NCBI RefSeq assembly: GCF_947498805.1
Contig: NZ_CANMLT010000002.1
Span: forward strand, 186,001 to 250,000
Direction of reading: 5' to 3'
Length of the DNA stretch: 64,000 bases
Source of the DNA: an uncultured Tenacibaculum sp.
GTDB taxonomy: Bacteria; Bacteroidota; Bacteroidia; Flavobacteriales; Flavobacteriaceae
The position numbers and the translations under genes are program-made. Below the pieces are notes generated by a model that worked only from the letters and a program-made list of their open reading frames with translations, was not told the origin of the DNA and did no database searches. Shown piece by piece: positions 9,134-18,214 of the stretch. Within the stretch, counting starts at the first letter, position 1, and each line of letters opens with the position of its first letter.

Positions 9134-10975
9134 TTATGGATTCTTTTGTAATTCTTGAAGTCGGTGTCGTGCTTTGTTGTTTTGAGAGTTTAATTCCAAT
9201 GATTTCGCATAGTTTTCAATTGCTAAATCGATTTTTTCTGCTTTTAAACAAGCTTCAGCATAGCTTTCATATACTTTAAAGCTATCTGGATACAACAGTA
9301 TATTTAGTTTAAAGGTGTTTAACGACAGCTCCATCCTACTTGCATGGTAAAAATCATATCCTAAATCATTTATATAGTATTCAGTAACAGCAGGATGATT
9401 GGGATCACGCTTCTTTAAATCACTATATACGGTTAGTGCTTTGTCTAAATCACCTTCAAGAAGGTATTCTACAGGGTTCTTTTTCTTAGCATCTACTTTG
9501 TTATAGGTTGAATATATAGCTCCATTATTTCGAAGTTGAAGCATTTGCATCTTTCCACTTTCAGTATTTCTTTTAAACTGTATATGAAGACTAGAGTTTC
9601 TTTTAACGAAAAGACTATCTGAAACTTTTACCAGTTCTTTTGGTGATATATCAAGTATGTTTTTAACATATAATAGATTGTCCTTTTGAAAAACTTCTAG
9701 AATGGTATTGTTAAACTGGTATCTGCCTGTAAGTTTATTGATTTCAGCGAGTCCTATTGCTAATTTTGTATACTTCGGAACAAAGTTATCCCAACCATAT
9801 GTAAGCGCAACAGATCGAATCACTTCAGCATTGAACTCAGGAAACGTTGAATTGGTTAGTACTACCACACCATAACCTTTGTCTCTATGTGCCATTACCT
9901 CGGCGTAAAATCCTTCATTCCACCCATGATGTCTTAAGTAAATATCATTCTTTCTATTTAAGAGTTGAAAGCCTAATCCAAGTGTAAATGACCAATCAGA
10001 ACCACTCACCCCGTATGGTGTTCCCATTAATTTTGTGAGTTCTTTTGATAATCCTTTTGTAGCATTACCTTTCATTGTTTGTTGCACATTGGTAACAAAC
10101 TTTGCATAATCTTCTGCTGTTGTCCATAAACCATGAGACCCCATTGCAGGATATACTTTACTTCTTCCTTTTACCATAGCTCCACCTTTCAAATACCCCG
10201 TTGCAGCTTTTGATAATTGTGCGGCAGTTAAGGTTTGATTATAGGTACTGTTATTCATTTCTAAGGGCTGTAATACGAATTCATTCATGATTTCGGGAAA
10301 TGTTTTTTGCTCAATTTCCAGCATCAATTGTTGTACAGGTACATAACTAGCATATGCAAAACGAACACTTTCTTCAGGTACTTTGTTGGTAGTGACTGGT
10401 TCATTTTTAGCAGGATATGATCCGTTAAGAACTTCTATCAATGAAGGAATAGTATCCGTTCTATCATATCTTCCCGTACCTCTTGGATATATTCCAGCAG
10501 AATGATTTAAAAGGTTTCTTAGCGTTACTTTTTGTTCTTTGGTAAATTCGTTTTCTGGTACCTGCCAAGACCTTAAATAGTTGTTAATGTTGGTATCTAA
10601 ATCTACCTTATTGTTTGCTACAAGGTGTAATGCACCATAAGCAGTTACCGGCATACTGGTTGCTGCTGCTTGAAACAGTGTTTCTGTTGTTACAGGGAGC
10701 TTACTATCTTTATCTTTAATTCCATATCCTTTTGTCCAAGCAATTTTACCATTGTGTATTACAGCAATACTCACTCCTGGTATTCCGTAGTGTTTCATAC
10801 GGTCTTCTATAGTCCATGTGGAATCTCCTTTGATATGTACTCTAGTGGTAAGCCCATTTTCTACTTTTGTTATGGAGTCCTTTTTAGTAGTAACAGTAGC
10901 GTTCGTGTGATTGGATTTTTTTACACAAGACTGCAAGAGAATTAGGATAAGGAGGACTGGAATAGTGTTTTTCAT
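9134..10975 (-). CDS. Lipoprotein with beta-lactamase-like domain plus C-terminal TPRs (apparently catalytically degenerate)
   Basis: Lipobox LLQSCVK; beta-lactamase-like fold motifs (HHGWNEGF); SxxK position reads AAATSMPVTA; TPR near C-terminus. Confidence 0.85.
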   Translation of the reverse strand: MKNTIPVLLILILLQSCVKKSNHTNATVTTKKDSITKVENGLTTRVHIKGDSTWTIEDRMKHYGIPGVSIAVIHNGKIAWTKGYGIKDKDSKLPVTTETLFQAAATSMPVTAYGALHLVANNKVDLDTNINNYLRSWQVPENEFTKEQKVTLRNLLNHSAGIYPRGTGRYDRTDTIPSLIEVLNGSYPAKNEPVTTNKVPEESVRFAYASYVPVQQLMLEIEQKTFPEIMNEFVLQPLEMNNSTYNQTLTAAQLSKAATGYLKGGAMVKGRSKVYPAMGSHGLWTTAEDYAKFVTNVQQTMKGNATKGLSKELTKLMGTPYGVSGSDWSFTLGLGFQLLNRKNDIYLRHHGWNEGFYAEVMAHRDKGYGVVVLTNSTFPEFNAEVIRSVALTYGWDNFVPKYTKLAIGLAEINKLTGRYQFNNTILEVFQKDNLLYVKNILDISPKELVKVSDSLFVKRNSSLHIQFKRNTESGKMQMLQLRNNGAIYSTYNKVDAKKKNPVEYLLEGDLDKALTVYSDLKKRDPNHPAVTEYYINDLGYDFYHASRMELSLNTFKLNILLYPDSFKVYESYAEACLKAEKIDLAIENYAKSLELNSQNNKARHRLQELQKNP

Positions 10976-11126
10976 TAGTGAAATTTTTTATTGAATAATT
11001 GACGTTTAAAGAGGATCCATTTCATTTAAGGTTGTATAAAAGTAGCCCTTAATCCTTGTGGAAATTTGAAATTAGGACAAGCACAAAGATTAAATGATGA
11101 AGTGATTTCATCATTGATATAAAGCT

Positions 11127-12179
11127 TTGGTAAGAAATTATGGTGAATTGTATTTTTTGATAGTATCTTTATTTTTTCAAAAGGAAATGCCTATGCTTAA
11201 AAAATCTTTGAAAGAAACAATCCTCATTAATATAGGAGCCTTCTTTCTAGTGTTTACGCTTGAATTATTGAGTAATTTATACTTTAGAGATAAGTTTGAA
11301 ACCAGTTATTCTTTTTTCTCACATACCTTAGAGTATGCCGTTATGATTATGGGACTCATTTGGGTAAATCATTTTCTTTTAATACCCAATTTCTTAGATA
11401 AAAAAAGGTATTTCTTTTATGTAATCTTATTAATTGGAAGTCTTTTTGTTTTTTCTTACATACGAGCAAAATCTTGGACGGGTGTTTCTAAGGTATTCTT
11501 CTTTCTTCTTTATACCACTGGAGCAGGTATGGCTGCTTTTTTGTTTAGAAGAAATCTGATTATCCAAAAAAGAAATAATGAGAAAGAGAAATTGCAAAAA
11601 GAGATGGAATTGAACTACCTAAAGGAACAGGTGAATCCTCATTTTTTATTTAACTCATTAAATAGCATTTACGCGCTTTCTAGGCAGCAATCTCCAGAAA
11701 CTCCTGATGTTGTAATGCAACTTTCTGAATTAATGAGATATCAGCTAGAGAGTTCTAAAAAAAATACTGTTTTACTAAAAGAAGAACTTGAATTTATAGA
11801 GAACTATTTATTGCTAGAAGAAAAAAGACTGAGCAACCGCAGTAGTATTGAGTTTTCTATTGAAGGTGATGTATCTAAGTTGAAGATTTCACCCATGTTA
11901 CTCATTCCTTTTGTAGAAAACGCTATTAAACATGGTGCTCAGAGTACGAATGATCAAAGTACTATTAGTGCCTGTGTTACGGTAAAAGATAGGATGATGT
12001 ATTTTAAAATATCGAATTCTAAACCAAGTAACCATACCATCTCTAAAAGAGAAGGCTTTGGTCTTGAAAATGTAAGAAGACGTTTGAATTTATTATATCC
12101 TAATTCTCACACTTTAGAAATTAACGATACAGAAAAAACATATGATGTAAGTTTATCTGTTGATTTAAATGGACATTAA
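11127..12179 (+). CDS. LytS-type sensor histidine kinase (His_kinase + HATPase)
   Basis: QVNPHFLFNSLNSIYALSRQ motif, IPFVENAIKHG; a start at the later Met (MPMLKK) is plausible. Confidence 0.92.
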   Translation: MVRNYGELYFLIVSLFFQKEMPMLKKSLKETILINIGAFFLVFTLELLSNLYFRDKFETSYSFFSHTLEYAVMIMGLIWVNHFLLIPNFLDKKRYFFYVILLIGSLFVFSYIRAKSWTGVSKVFFFLLYTTGAGMAAFLFRRNLIIQKRNNEKEKLQKEMELNYLKEQVNPHFLFNSLNSIYALSRQQSPETPDVVMQLSELMRYQLESSKKNTVLLKEELEFIENYLLLEEKRLSNRSSIEFSIEGDVSKLKISPMLLIPFVENAIKHGAQSTNDQSTISACVTVKDRMMYFKISNSKPSNHTISKREGFGLENVRRRLNLLYPNSHTLEINDTEKTYDVSLSVDLNGH

Positions 12180-12189
12180 CAAATAGCGA

Positions 12190-12885
12190 ATGATTAAAAT
12201 AGGAATTATAGATGATGAAATACTAGCACGTAAGGTGCTGGAAGAGTATTGTTCTAAGATTAACAACTTTGAATTGGTGATAAGCACCGGTAATCCGTTG
12301 GAGTTTGTGAACTTTATTCAGCAAAATAAAGTAGACCTTATTTTTTTAGATATAGAAATGCCAGAGCTTAATGGTATGGAAGTCTTACGATCGCTTATAA
12401 ATCCTCCTAAAGTTATTTTAACCACAGCCTACTCTGAGTATGCTTTAGAAAGTTATAACTATGGTGTGGTAGATTATTTATTAAAGCCTATAAAAATTGA
12501 ACGTTTTTTAAAGGCGATTAATAAGGTAGCTACTTCAAAAATAACAGAGCCTAAACCACCTAGTGATACTAAGGAGCTTCAAATAAAACACGATGGTCTT
12601 CCTGTAAATATTCCTCTTAGCTCTATTCTATACATCCAAAGTTTTGGTAACTATTTAAAGGTATTTACCGATGCTAGAATGTATTTGATCACTGAAACAT
12701 TGGTTAATATTACTACGGTATTATCTGATAATTTTCAACGTACGCATAAATCCTATATAGCCAATCTAGACAGGGTTACAAAAGCAAGCCGAACACATTT
12801 GTTAATTGCTAACAAAGAGGTACCCGTGAGTGCTACGTATAAGGTGCTGGTTTCTGAAAAACTGGAGAGTTTATCGAAGATATAA
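12190..12885 (+). CDS. LytTR family response regulator
   Basis: Receiver (DLIFLDIEMPELNGMEVL) plus LytTR DNA-binding domain. Confidence 0.95.
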   Translation: MIKIGIIDDEILARKVLEEYCSKINNFELVISTGNPLEFVNFIQQNKVDLIFLDIEMPELNGMEVLRSLINPPKVILTTAYSEYALESYNYGVVDYLLKPIKIERFLKAINKVATSKITEPKPPSDTKELQIKHDGLPVNIPLSSILYIQSFGNYLKVFTDARMYLITETLVNITTVLSDNFQRTHKSYIANLDRVTKASRTHLLIANKEVPVSATYKVLVSEKLESLSKI

Positions 12886-12951
12886 AGGAATCTAATTTTA
12901 AACCGCAATGACAAACCTATTTTATAAACCTGAATATTAATACCTAAGGTG

Positions 12952-14034
12952 TTATTTTTTGTTTTTTTGAACTAATCCATGCACTATTCGATTCGCAAGA
13001 ATATTTAATCCCATGGTGTTCTTTTCATCAAAATTATCTCCATAACCCAACCATCTTAAATATTTAATTAATAAATTCAATTGTTTTGCATTTCTTAAAT
13101 CGTATATGCTATAAATAATTTTCCAAGGCTTAGGTAAAAATATCCATCTACCATTAATAAAACACCAGACATTTGATGAAATTCCACCTATTTTTATAGT
13201 GTAAAAAGATATATTTCGCTGAAAACAATTGAATTCATTCATAACCATTCTCATACCGCCCGGAAGCTTATCTTCTTTATTTTCCATTTCTTCTATTGTT
13301 GACCTATAAACCCTTACGCTCTTATTTAGAAAATCATTACTAGAAATATCCTCAAATTCTAATAGGTCTTTGTACAAACTGTAATAGTTATCACTAACCT
13401 CTTTATAAATTTCTTTTGAAAATATTTTCTTAAAATCCATAATATTGGGTTGGGCTTGAGCAAAAAGTTGCTTTAAATCAACTTCTGGATTTACAAATTG
13501 ATTGAAAAAATCATTGATTTCTATCTCTGATGGTTCTCTGTCCATATATGAATCATGATTTCGAAAAACATTATTTGCATAATATTTTCTTCCAATTTGA
13601 GGATACTTAAGCATAAATCCTAGTATTTCAGTATGCCCCCAATGCTTTACAGTTATATTAGTTAAAGAAGCAATTTCTTCTAACCATTGCATACCATGTT
13701 TCGTAAAATTATCTGGAGTAACTAGAATCCATTCATCCATATCTGGAAAATTCTCAATGGCATTGAATAAAGATTTTTTTAAGTTTGATTTATAGTGACT
13801 CTTGGGGTTTCCTTCAAAGAACTTATATTGAAGTCCAACTTTTTTAAAGCTTCTCTCCATTAAAGCATCGACTCCTTTATAGTCTCCAGACGAATCCGAA
13901 AATGACTGAAAATAATAGTTAAACATTTGAGAATCTTCAAACAAAAGTTGATTCATTAATCTTGAAAATTCAAGACCTCCTTCACTCCCACTTTGAATTA
14001 TTTTGGAAAGTGACGGCACATTAGGTATGGACAT
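12952..14034 (-). CDS. Uncharacterised protein with PDDEXK-nuclease-like N-terminal region
   Basis: 360 aa; GGLEFSRLMNQLL ... DYKGVDALMERSF ... LQYKFFEG resembles E/D/(E/Q)xK restriction-endonuclease-like folds; family assignment is tentative. Confidence 0.55.
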   Translation of the reverse strand: MSIPNVPSLSKIIQSGSEGGLEFSRLMNQLLFEDSQMFNYYFQSFSDSSGDYKGVDALMERSFKKVGLQYKFFEGNPKSHYKSNLKKSLFNAIENFPDMDEWILVTPDNFTKHGMQWLEEIASLTNITVKHWGHTEILGFMLKYPQIGRKYYANNVFRNHDSYMDREPSEIEINDFFNQFVNPEVDLKQLFAQAQPNIMDFKKIFSKEIYKEVSDNYYSLYKDLLEFEDISSNDFLNKSVRVYRSTIEEMENKEDKLPGGMRMVMNEFNCFQRNISFYTIKIGGISSNVWCFINGRWIFLPKPWKIIYSIYDLRNAKQLNLLIKYLRWLGYGDNFDEKNTMGLNILANRIVHGLVQKNKK

Positions 14035-14094
14035 GGCAATTTATTTTTTTAAGTCTTATTCTAAAAAGAGATTCTTTCTCACTCTAAGATTTGA

Positions 14095-14301
14095 TTATTT
14101 GGTTGAAACTAACAACTCTCTAATATCAACATCTAAAATTTTAGCAATTTTTTTTAAATCCTTTAAATGAGGTTGTGATTTATTATTACAAAATGAAGTT
14201 ACTGAAGTGGTACTTTTTCCAAGTTTTTCCGCTAACCAAACTTGTGATTTTCCTTGAATTACCAATACTTCCTTTATCCTATTTATTCTTTCAGCTGTCA
14301 T
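14095..14301 (-). CDS. Small XRE/Cro-type HTH transcriptional regulator
   Basis: 68 aa HTH_3: SQVWLAEKLGKSTTSVTSFCNNKSQPHLKDLKKIAKIL. Confidence 0.9.
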   Translation of the reverse strand: MTAERINRIKEVLVIQGKSQVWLAEKLGKSTTSVTSFCNNKSQPHLKDLKKIAKILDVDIRELLVSTK

Positions 14302-14496
14302 AATTTATTATAAGTATTCTATTATAAATATAAAATACATTCTTAATAAAATATAAGTCTAAGTTACATTTCATTAACTAAAACTTGTGTTTTTAATTTT
14401 TAAATCATAAGTTTGAATTAACTTTATGTAAGTATAAGTTATATTTATATAATCCTTAATTTAATTTTTATTGTTGATAACTTTATTCCAAATTTT

Positions 14497-14694
14497 ATGC
14501 CACATCCAAAATATACTAAAGCTGACCTTGAAAAAATCGTGTATACACAACTAGATAATTTAAATGCTATTCATGATTTGTTACGCATTATGAAACTTCA
14601 AAATGAATTAATTGAAAAAGCCAATAAGAAATTAGAAGATGAAATTATAGACTTTAAAAAACGAATTAATTATGAAACTGGAAAATTTAAGTAA
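14497..14694 (+). CDS. Small uncharacterised coiled-coil-like protein
   Basis: 65 aa, intact ORF in a gap, convergent with the RT/ncRNA unit. Confidence 0.5.
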   Translation: MPHPKYTKADLEKIVYTQLDNLNAIHDLLRIMKLQNELIEKANKKLEDEIIDFKKRINYETGKFK

Positions 14695-14719
14695 TATATC
14701 ATAAGATAAGTTATATAAA

Positions 14720-14845
14720 GGAAACTAATGGCTTAACGCATCTTGGTGTGTACTCTATAAAAGAGCTCAATTTACCATATGATTTCTAAATGCCTTTAAT
14801 AATCATTTTTAGTAAACCGTATTATACGATGCACCATTAGCTTCC
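14720..14845 (-). ncRNA. Putative structured template ncRNA of a DRT3-type RT system, with ACACAC tract at 14751-14746 (minus)
   Basis: Starts 6 nt after the stop of the second RT; closing stem GGAAGCUAAUGGU/GCCAUUAGUUUCC (13 pairs incl. 2 G-U) continued by GCAUC/GAUGC, internal stems GGUUUAC/GUAAAUU and AUGAUU/AAUCAU, hairpin GCUCU-UUUAU-AGAGU, then unpaired ACACACC. Confidence 0.72.
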
Positions 14846-14851
14846 AAATAA

Positions 14852-16822
14852 TCAACCAGAGTATGGCGGATTATATTCTTTTTTAGCTAAAACATATTCC
14901 AAATTTATATCATTTGTATTCCAATCAATAAACCAAGATTGATATGATAAGATATAATTTCTAATTCTACCTACTCGATTAGCTGTTGGGGTAACACCTA
15001 TTAATGATTTGTATACAATTTTAATTAATTCATTTTTTTTATCGGTTTTTATATGTGGACATGAGACTAAATCAAAAAAAAGATATACATATTCCGTTTT
15101 CGCCATGCATTCTTTTACCTTGGCAATCTTCTTTATTGAAGTATCTATAAGTTTATCTTTATATTCTTCGCATTCATTTGAATCTTCAATAAAATATATT
15201 AATATTATTATTTGGAAATAATCTAAATTTTCTAATTGATCTTCATTTAAAAGAATATCTTCTATAAACTTTGTTTTAACAATTGGATAAATTTTATTTA
15301 AATTTACTAAAGCTACCAGTAAATTCATTGATTCTAAATGAGTTTTAGAATCTCTATTCAAAATATTTAAGGTATCTCTTATACCATCAAACATTTTTTT
15401 TGATATTACCATTGAGTTTTCACCATCTATATTACTAGCTCTTAGAAATTGAGTAATTATTACGACAATTTGAGTTAAAATTACGGTTGTTCTGGTTCTA
15501 CTATCCATTGATATTAGGAAAAATAAAACGTCAAGTATAATCAAAATAGGGTTATTCAAATCTTTAATGAATGTAGAGTCTTGTTGAAGAATAAATTCAT
15601 TTGATAATAACTTAACTAACCGATTCCTTATTATTGAAAGTGTCATTCCAGTTACATCTTCATAGTCAACTTTATTTTGCTTGATTATACTTTTTAAGTC
15701 CCGAATTAATTTATTAGAAACATTGAATGGCTTAATAATTTTTTTAAGCATAATTTCATTATCAGTCTCTTCTATAAATGAACTCAAAAAATTATCAAGT
15801 CTCTTCTCTAATTGAATTCTAGCTATTGTTATTCCAGTAATAAATGGTATCTCAATTTCTTGTGTTTTAGCATCGTTAATAGATAATTTATAATATTCTA
15901 ACTCTTTTACGAATTCTTTTTTGACCTCATGAGCTAATTTAAAATCATTTGAGAAAACAAAATAATCATCTACATATCTTCTTATTGTATAATCTCTATC
16001 TAAATGTATTTTATGTTTTTCTTTTAAAGAATTAATTACATTTTGTTCTATTCTTTGTAAAATGATTTCCGCAAAAATTCTTGAAGTTTCTGGACCTATA
16101 ATAATTCCATTTGTTTCATTGTAATTCGACCATTGCATTAACTTATCAAATTTATTTTCAAAAGAACTTGTAGAAGTATTTTTTTTAGCAAACTCTTTTC
16201 CTTTTATTGCCCAGGAAATTGAATGAGAGTATATACTAGGAAAACATTTTGATATATCAAATCTTAATAATTTTTTGAATTTTTTTTCTAAGCGGTGAAA
16301 CTTATATGAGTCATAAAATTTATAAAGAAAATCATATTCCTTGTATGTAAAATATGAACTAGAATATGCAATTTCTGTTTCATGCGGAAGTCTTTCAACT
16401 TCTACCCCAGAATCTTTTAATTTTTTCTTTATAATTTGCGAGTTTTTAACAAAAAAGTGGCTAGCTACTTTAGAAGGATATCTAATCGACACCCTACTCT
16501 TAGAACATAAACTTAAAATAAGAGAATCATACTTATTATAAAATTCAATAAACTTCAATTGCACTTTTGGATGCATTATACTTAATGTTCTATAACTGTC
16601 TAGTTTTTTTATTATTTTGTAATTATATGGAAGTAAATTTCCTGTATTTTTTTTTGTTATTTTAAAAATCTCAGTAACTAAATTTGGTACATTTTCAGAT
16701 TGTTTTCTTCTTGAAAATCTATATAGCCCGATGTTTGAGAAAGGAATTGGAACTTCATAAGGCAAAACTTCGGTTAAGAGAATTCTACTTTTGTCAAATT
16801 TTTTAACTCTGACTTTAGCCAT
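14852..16822 (-). CDS. drt3b: Reverse transcriptase, DRT3 second subunit-like (Drt3b/UG8-like)
   Basis: RT motifs LLRFDISKCFPSIYSHS, IIIGPETSRIFAEIIL, TIRRYVDDYFVFS, followed by a long helical C-terminal region; overlaps upstream RT gene by 8 nt. Confidence 0.8.
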   Translation of the reverse strand: MAKVRVKKFDKSRILLTEVLPYEVPIPFSNIGLYRFSRRKQSENVPNLVTEIFKITKKNTGNLLPYNYKIIKKLDSYRTLSIMHPKVQLKFIEFYNKYDSLILSLCSKSRVSIRYPSKVASHFFVKNSQIIKKKLKDSGVEVERLPHETEIAYSSSYFTYKEYDFLYKFYDSYKFHRLEKKFKKLLRFDISKCFPSIYSHSISWAIKGKEFAKKNTSTSSFENKFDKLMQWSNYNETNGIIIGPETSRIFAEIILQRIEQNVINSLKEKHKIHLDRDYTIRRYVDDYFVFSNDFKLAHEVKKEFVKELEYYKLSINDAKTQEIEIPFITGITIARIQLEKRLDNFLSSFIEETDNEIMLKKIIKPFNVSNKLIRDLKSIIKQNKVDYEDVTGMTLSIIRNRLVKLLSNEFILQQDSTFIKDLNNPILIILDVLFFLISMDSRTRTTVILTQIVVIITQFLRASNIDGENSMVISKKMFDGIRDTLNILNRDSKTHLESMNLLVALVNLNKIYPIVKTKFIEDILLNEDQLENLDYFQIIILIYFIEDSNECEEYKDKLIDTSIKKIAKVKECMAKTEYVYLFFDLVSCPHIKTDKKNELIKIVYKSLIGVTPTANRVGRIRNYILSYQSWFIDWNTNDINLEYVLAKKEYNPPYSG

Positions 16823-18098
16823 TATACCAACATTTTTTAATGATTTTAACCCTTTCAGGTCTAAAATCAGAATTTAACTTTCTATTTTTCCAACCAGCTA
16901 AAAAATCATACTTTGACAATACTCCTTTTTCATTTTGAGTCAGTGAACTTGCAATTTTGTTACCAAAACTTTTATTTCGTGCATTTATAATTTTTCGTAA
17001 AAAAGAAGTTAAATTTTCTAAAACATCGTCATCATTAATAAATGGATAGTTATAATATAATCCAGCGTAAAGAACTGTTCCTTCCGAAGGGTTCTTTTTA
17101 ATTGGATAGTTCCCTGAGAGAAACTTAAGTCTATCTTCTAATAATGAAAAATCATTGTTCTTCAAATAGTCCAAGAAAGAATATACGATTCGGGTCTTAT
17201 ACTTTTTTACCTTTTTTTTTGCAATAGATACCGTTATGTTTTTATCTTTAAATTCATAACCTGTTTTTTTGCACAAATCATTAAAAACAAACTTATAACC
17301 TAAATATTCAAAACTTAAGTTTGAAATATTAGAATTATCGTAGTTGTTTATTTCGAATATTCTAGTTTTCTTTTTATTAAAAGTCAAAGGTTTTCTTAGT
17401 AACTCATTATCCTCAATTTTTTTTATTAAAGTTTTTGGGCTATCAATTGTAAAAAGTATAATATCATCAACGTACCTAGCGAAATAGTATACAGTGTTTA
17501 ATCTGTTAACCTTTCTATCAAAATCTCGTAAATAGAGTTCTGACAGTGTAGCACTTATACCTATTCCTCTAGGCAACCCAGTAAAAGAAGAAAATTCGTT
17601 TGAATCCAAAAAATCCTCTAATATTTTTATGGAACTGCTTGAGAGTAATGCATCTTCTTTCAGTTTATTGATTATCCATTTCCTATCAATACTTTCGTAA
17701 AATTTCTTTAAGTCTAGTTTAATTATTGACATGGGTATTGCTTCTTGCAGCAATACGATTATTTGATTAACTATTAGATTTCGGTCAGCTTGTTTAACCT
17801 TATAAAAACGTTTAACACTATCGTTAATTTTTCTCAAAGCAAAATCATCTTCAATTTTTTGTAAAGAAAATATCTTATCTTCTCCATTTAAAATTTCTTT
17901 AATTGATGTAACCTTAAAACCATCGGAACAAATCTTTTGAGATACTTCTGTCATTATTTCAAAAGTTTTATCTCTAGATTCTCCTATACCAACGTATCTC
18001 TTATAATCCTCATAAGTTATTAGTTTTAATAAATCGGATGCAGAAAATGACTGTGTTAACATATATAGATTAAATACTTCATCATAATTAAATGGCAT
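16815..18098 (-). CDS. drt3a: Reverse transcriptase, DRT3 first subunit-like (Drt3a/UG3-like)
   Basis: RT motifs IIKLDLKKFYESIDRKW, FTGLPRGIGISATLSELYLRDFD, YFARYVDDIILFT, FNKKKTRIF, FEYLGYKF. Confidence 0.8.
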   Translation of the reverse strand: MPFNYDEVFNLYMLTQSFSASDLLKLITYEDYKRYVGIGESRDKTFEIMTEVSQKICSDGFKVTSIKEILNGEDKIFSLQKIEDDFALRKINDSVKRFYKVKQADRNLIVNQIIVLLQEAIPMSIIKLDLKKFYESIDRKWIINKLKEDALLSSSSIKILEDFLDSNEFSSFTGLPRGIGISATLSELYLRDFDRKVNRLNTVYYFARYVDDIILFTIDSPKTLIKKIEDNELLRKPLTFNKKKTRIFEINNYDNSNISNLSFEYLGYKFVFNDLCKKTGYEFKDKNITVSIAKKKVKKYKTRIVYSFLDYLKNNDFSLLEDRLKFLSGNYPIKKNPSEGTVLYAGLYYNYPFINDDDVLENLTSFLRKIINARNKSFGNKIASSLTQNEKGVLSKYDFLAGWKNRKLNSDFRPERVKIIKKCWYNG

Positions 18099-18128
18099 CG
18101 AAAGCTATTAAATTTTAACAAGTAACAC

Positions 18129-18144
18129 TTACGGTATTCCGTAA
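18129..18144. other. Small hairpin/operator-like inverted repeat upstream of the RT operon
   Basis: TTACGG-TATT-CCGTAA perfect inverted repeat about 30 bp upstream of the RT start codon. Confidence 0.45.
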
Positions 18145-18176
18145 ATCATTAATATTTTTCTTTCATAATTCAACTT

Positions 18177-18214
18177 TGGTCATTAATCTCAATTCAATTT
18201 TAGTAAAATGACCA
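18177..18214. other. Inverted repeat upstream of RT operon
   Basis: TGGTCATT ... AATGACCA, perfect 8-bp arms. Confidence 0.45.

Noticed and set aside
15009-15221. Small plus-strand ORFs inside the RT genes (also 16341-16541)
   Set aside because: Antisense to strong RT coding frames, no independent support; AT-rich antisense ORF noise.
14852-18098. Retron, group II intron or diversity-generating retroelement
   Set aside because: Two paired RTs without maturase/HNH domain, no retron msr/msd upstream of the first RT recognised, and no template/variable repeat pair or variable target protein nearby; DRT-type fits better.
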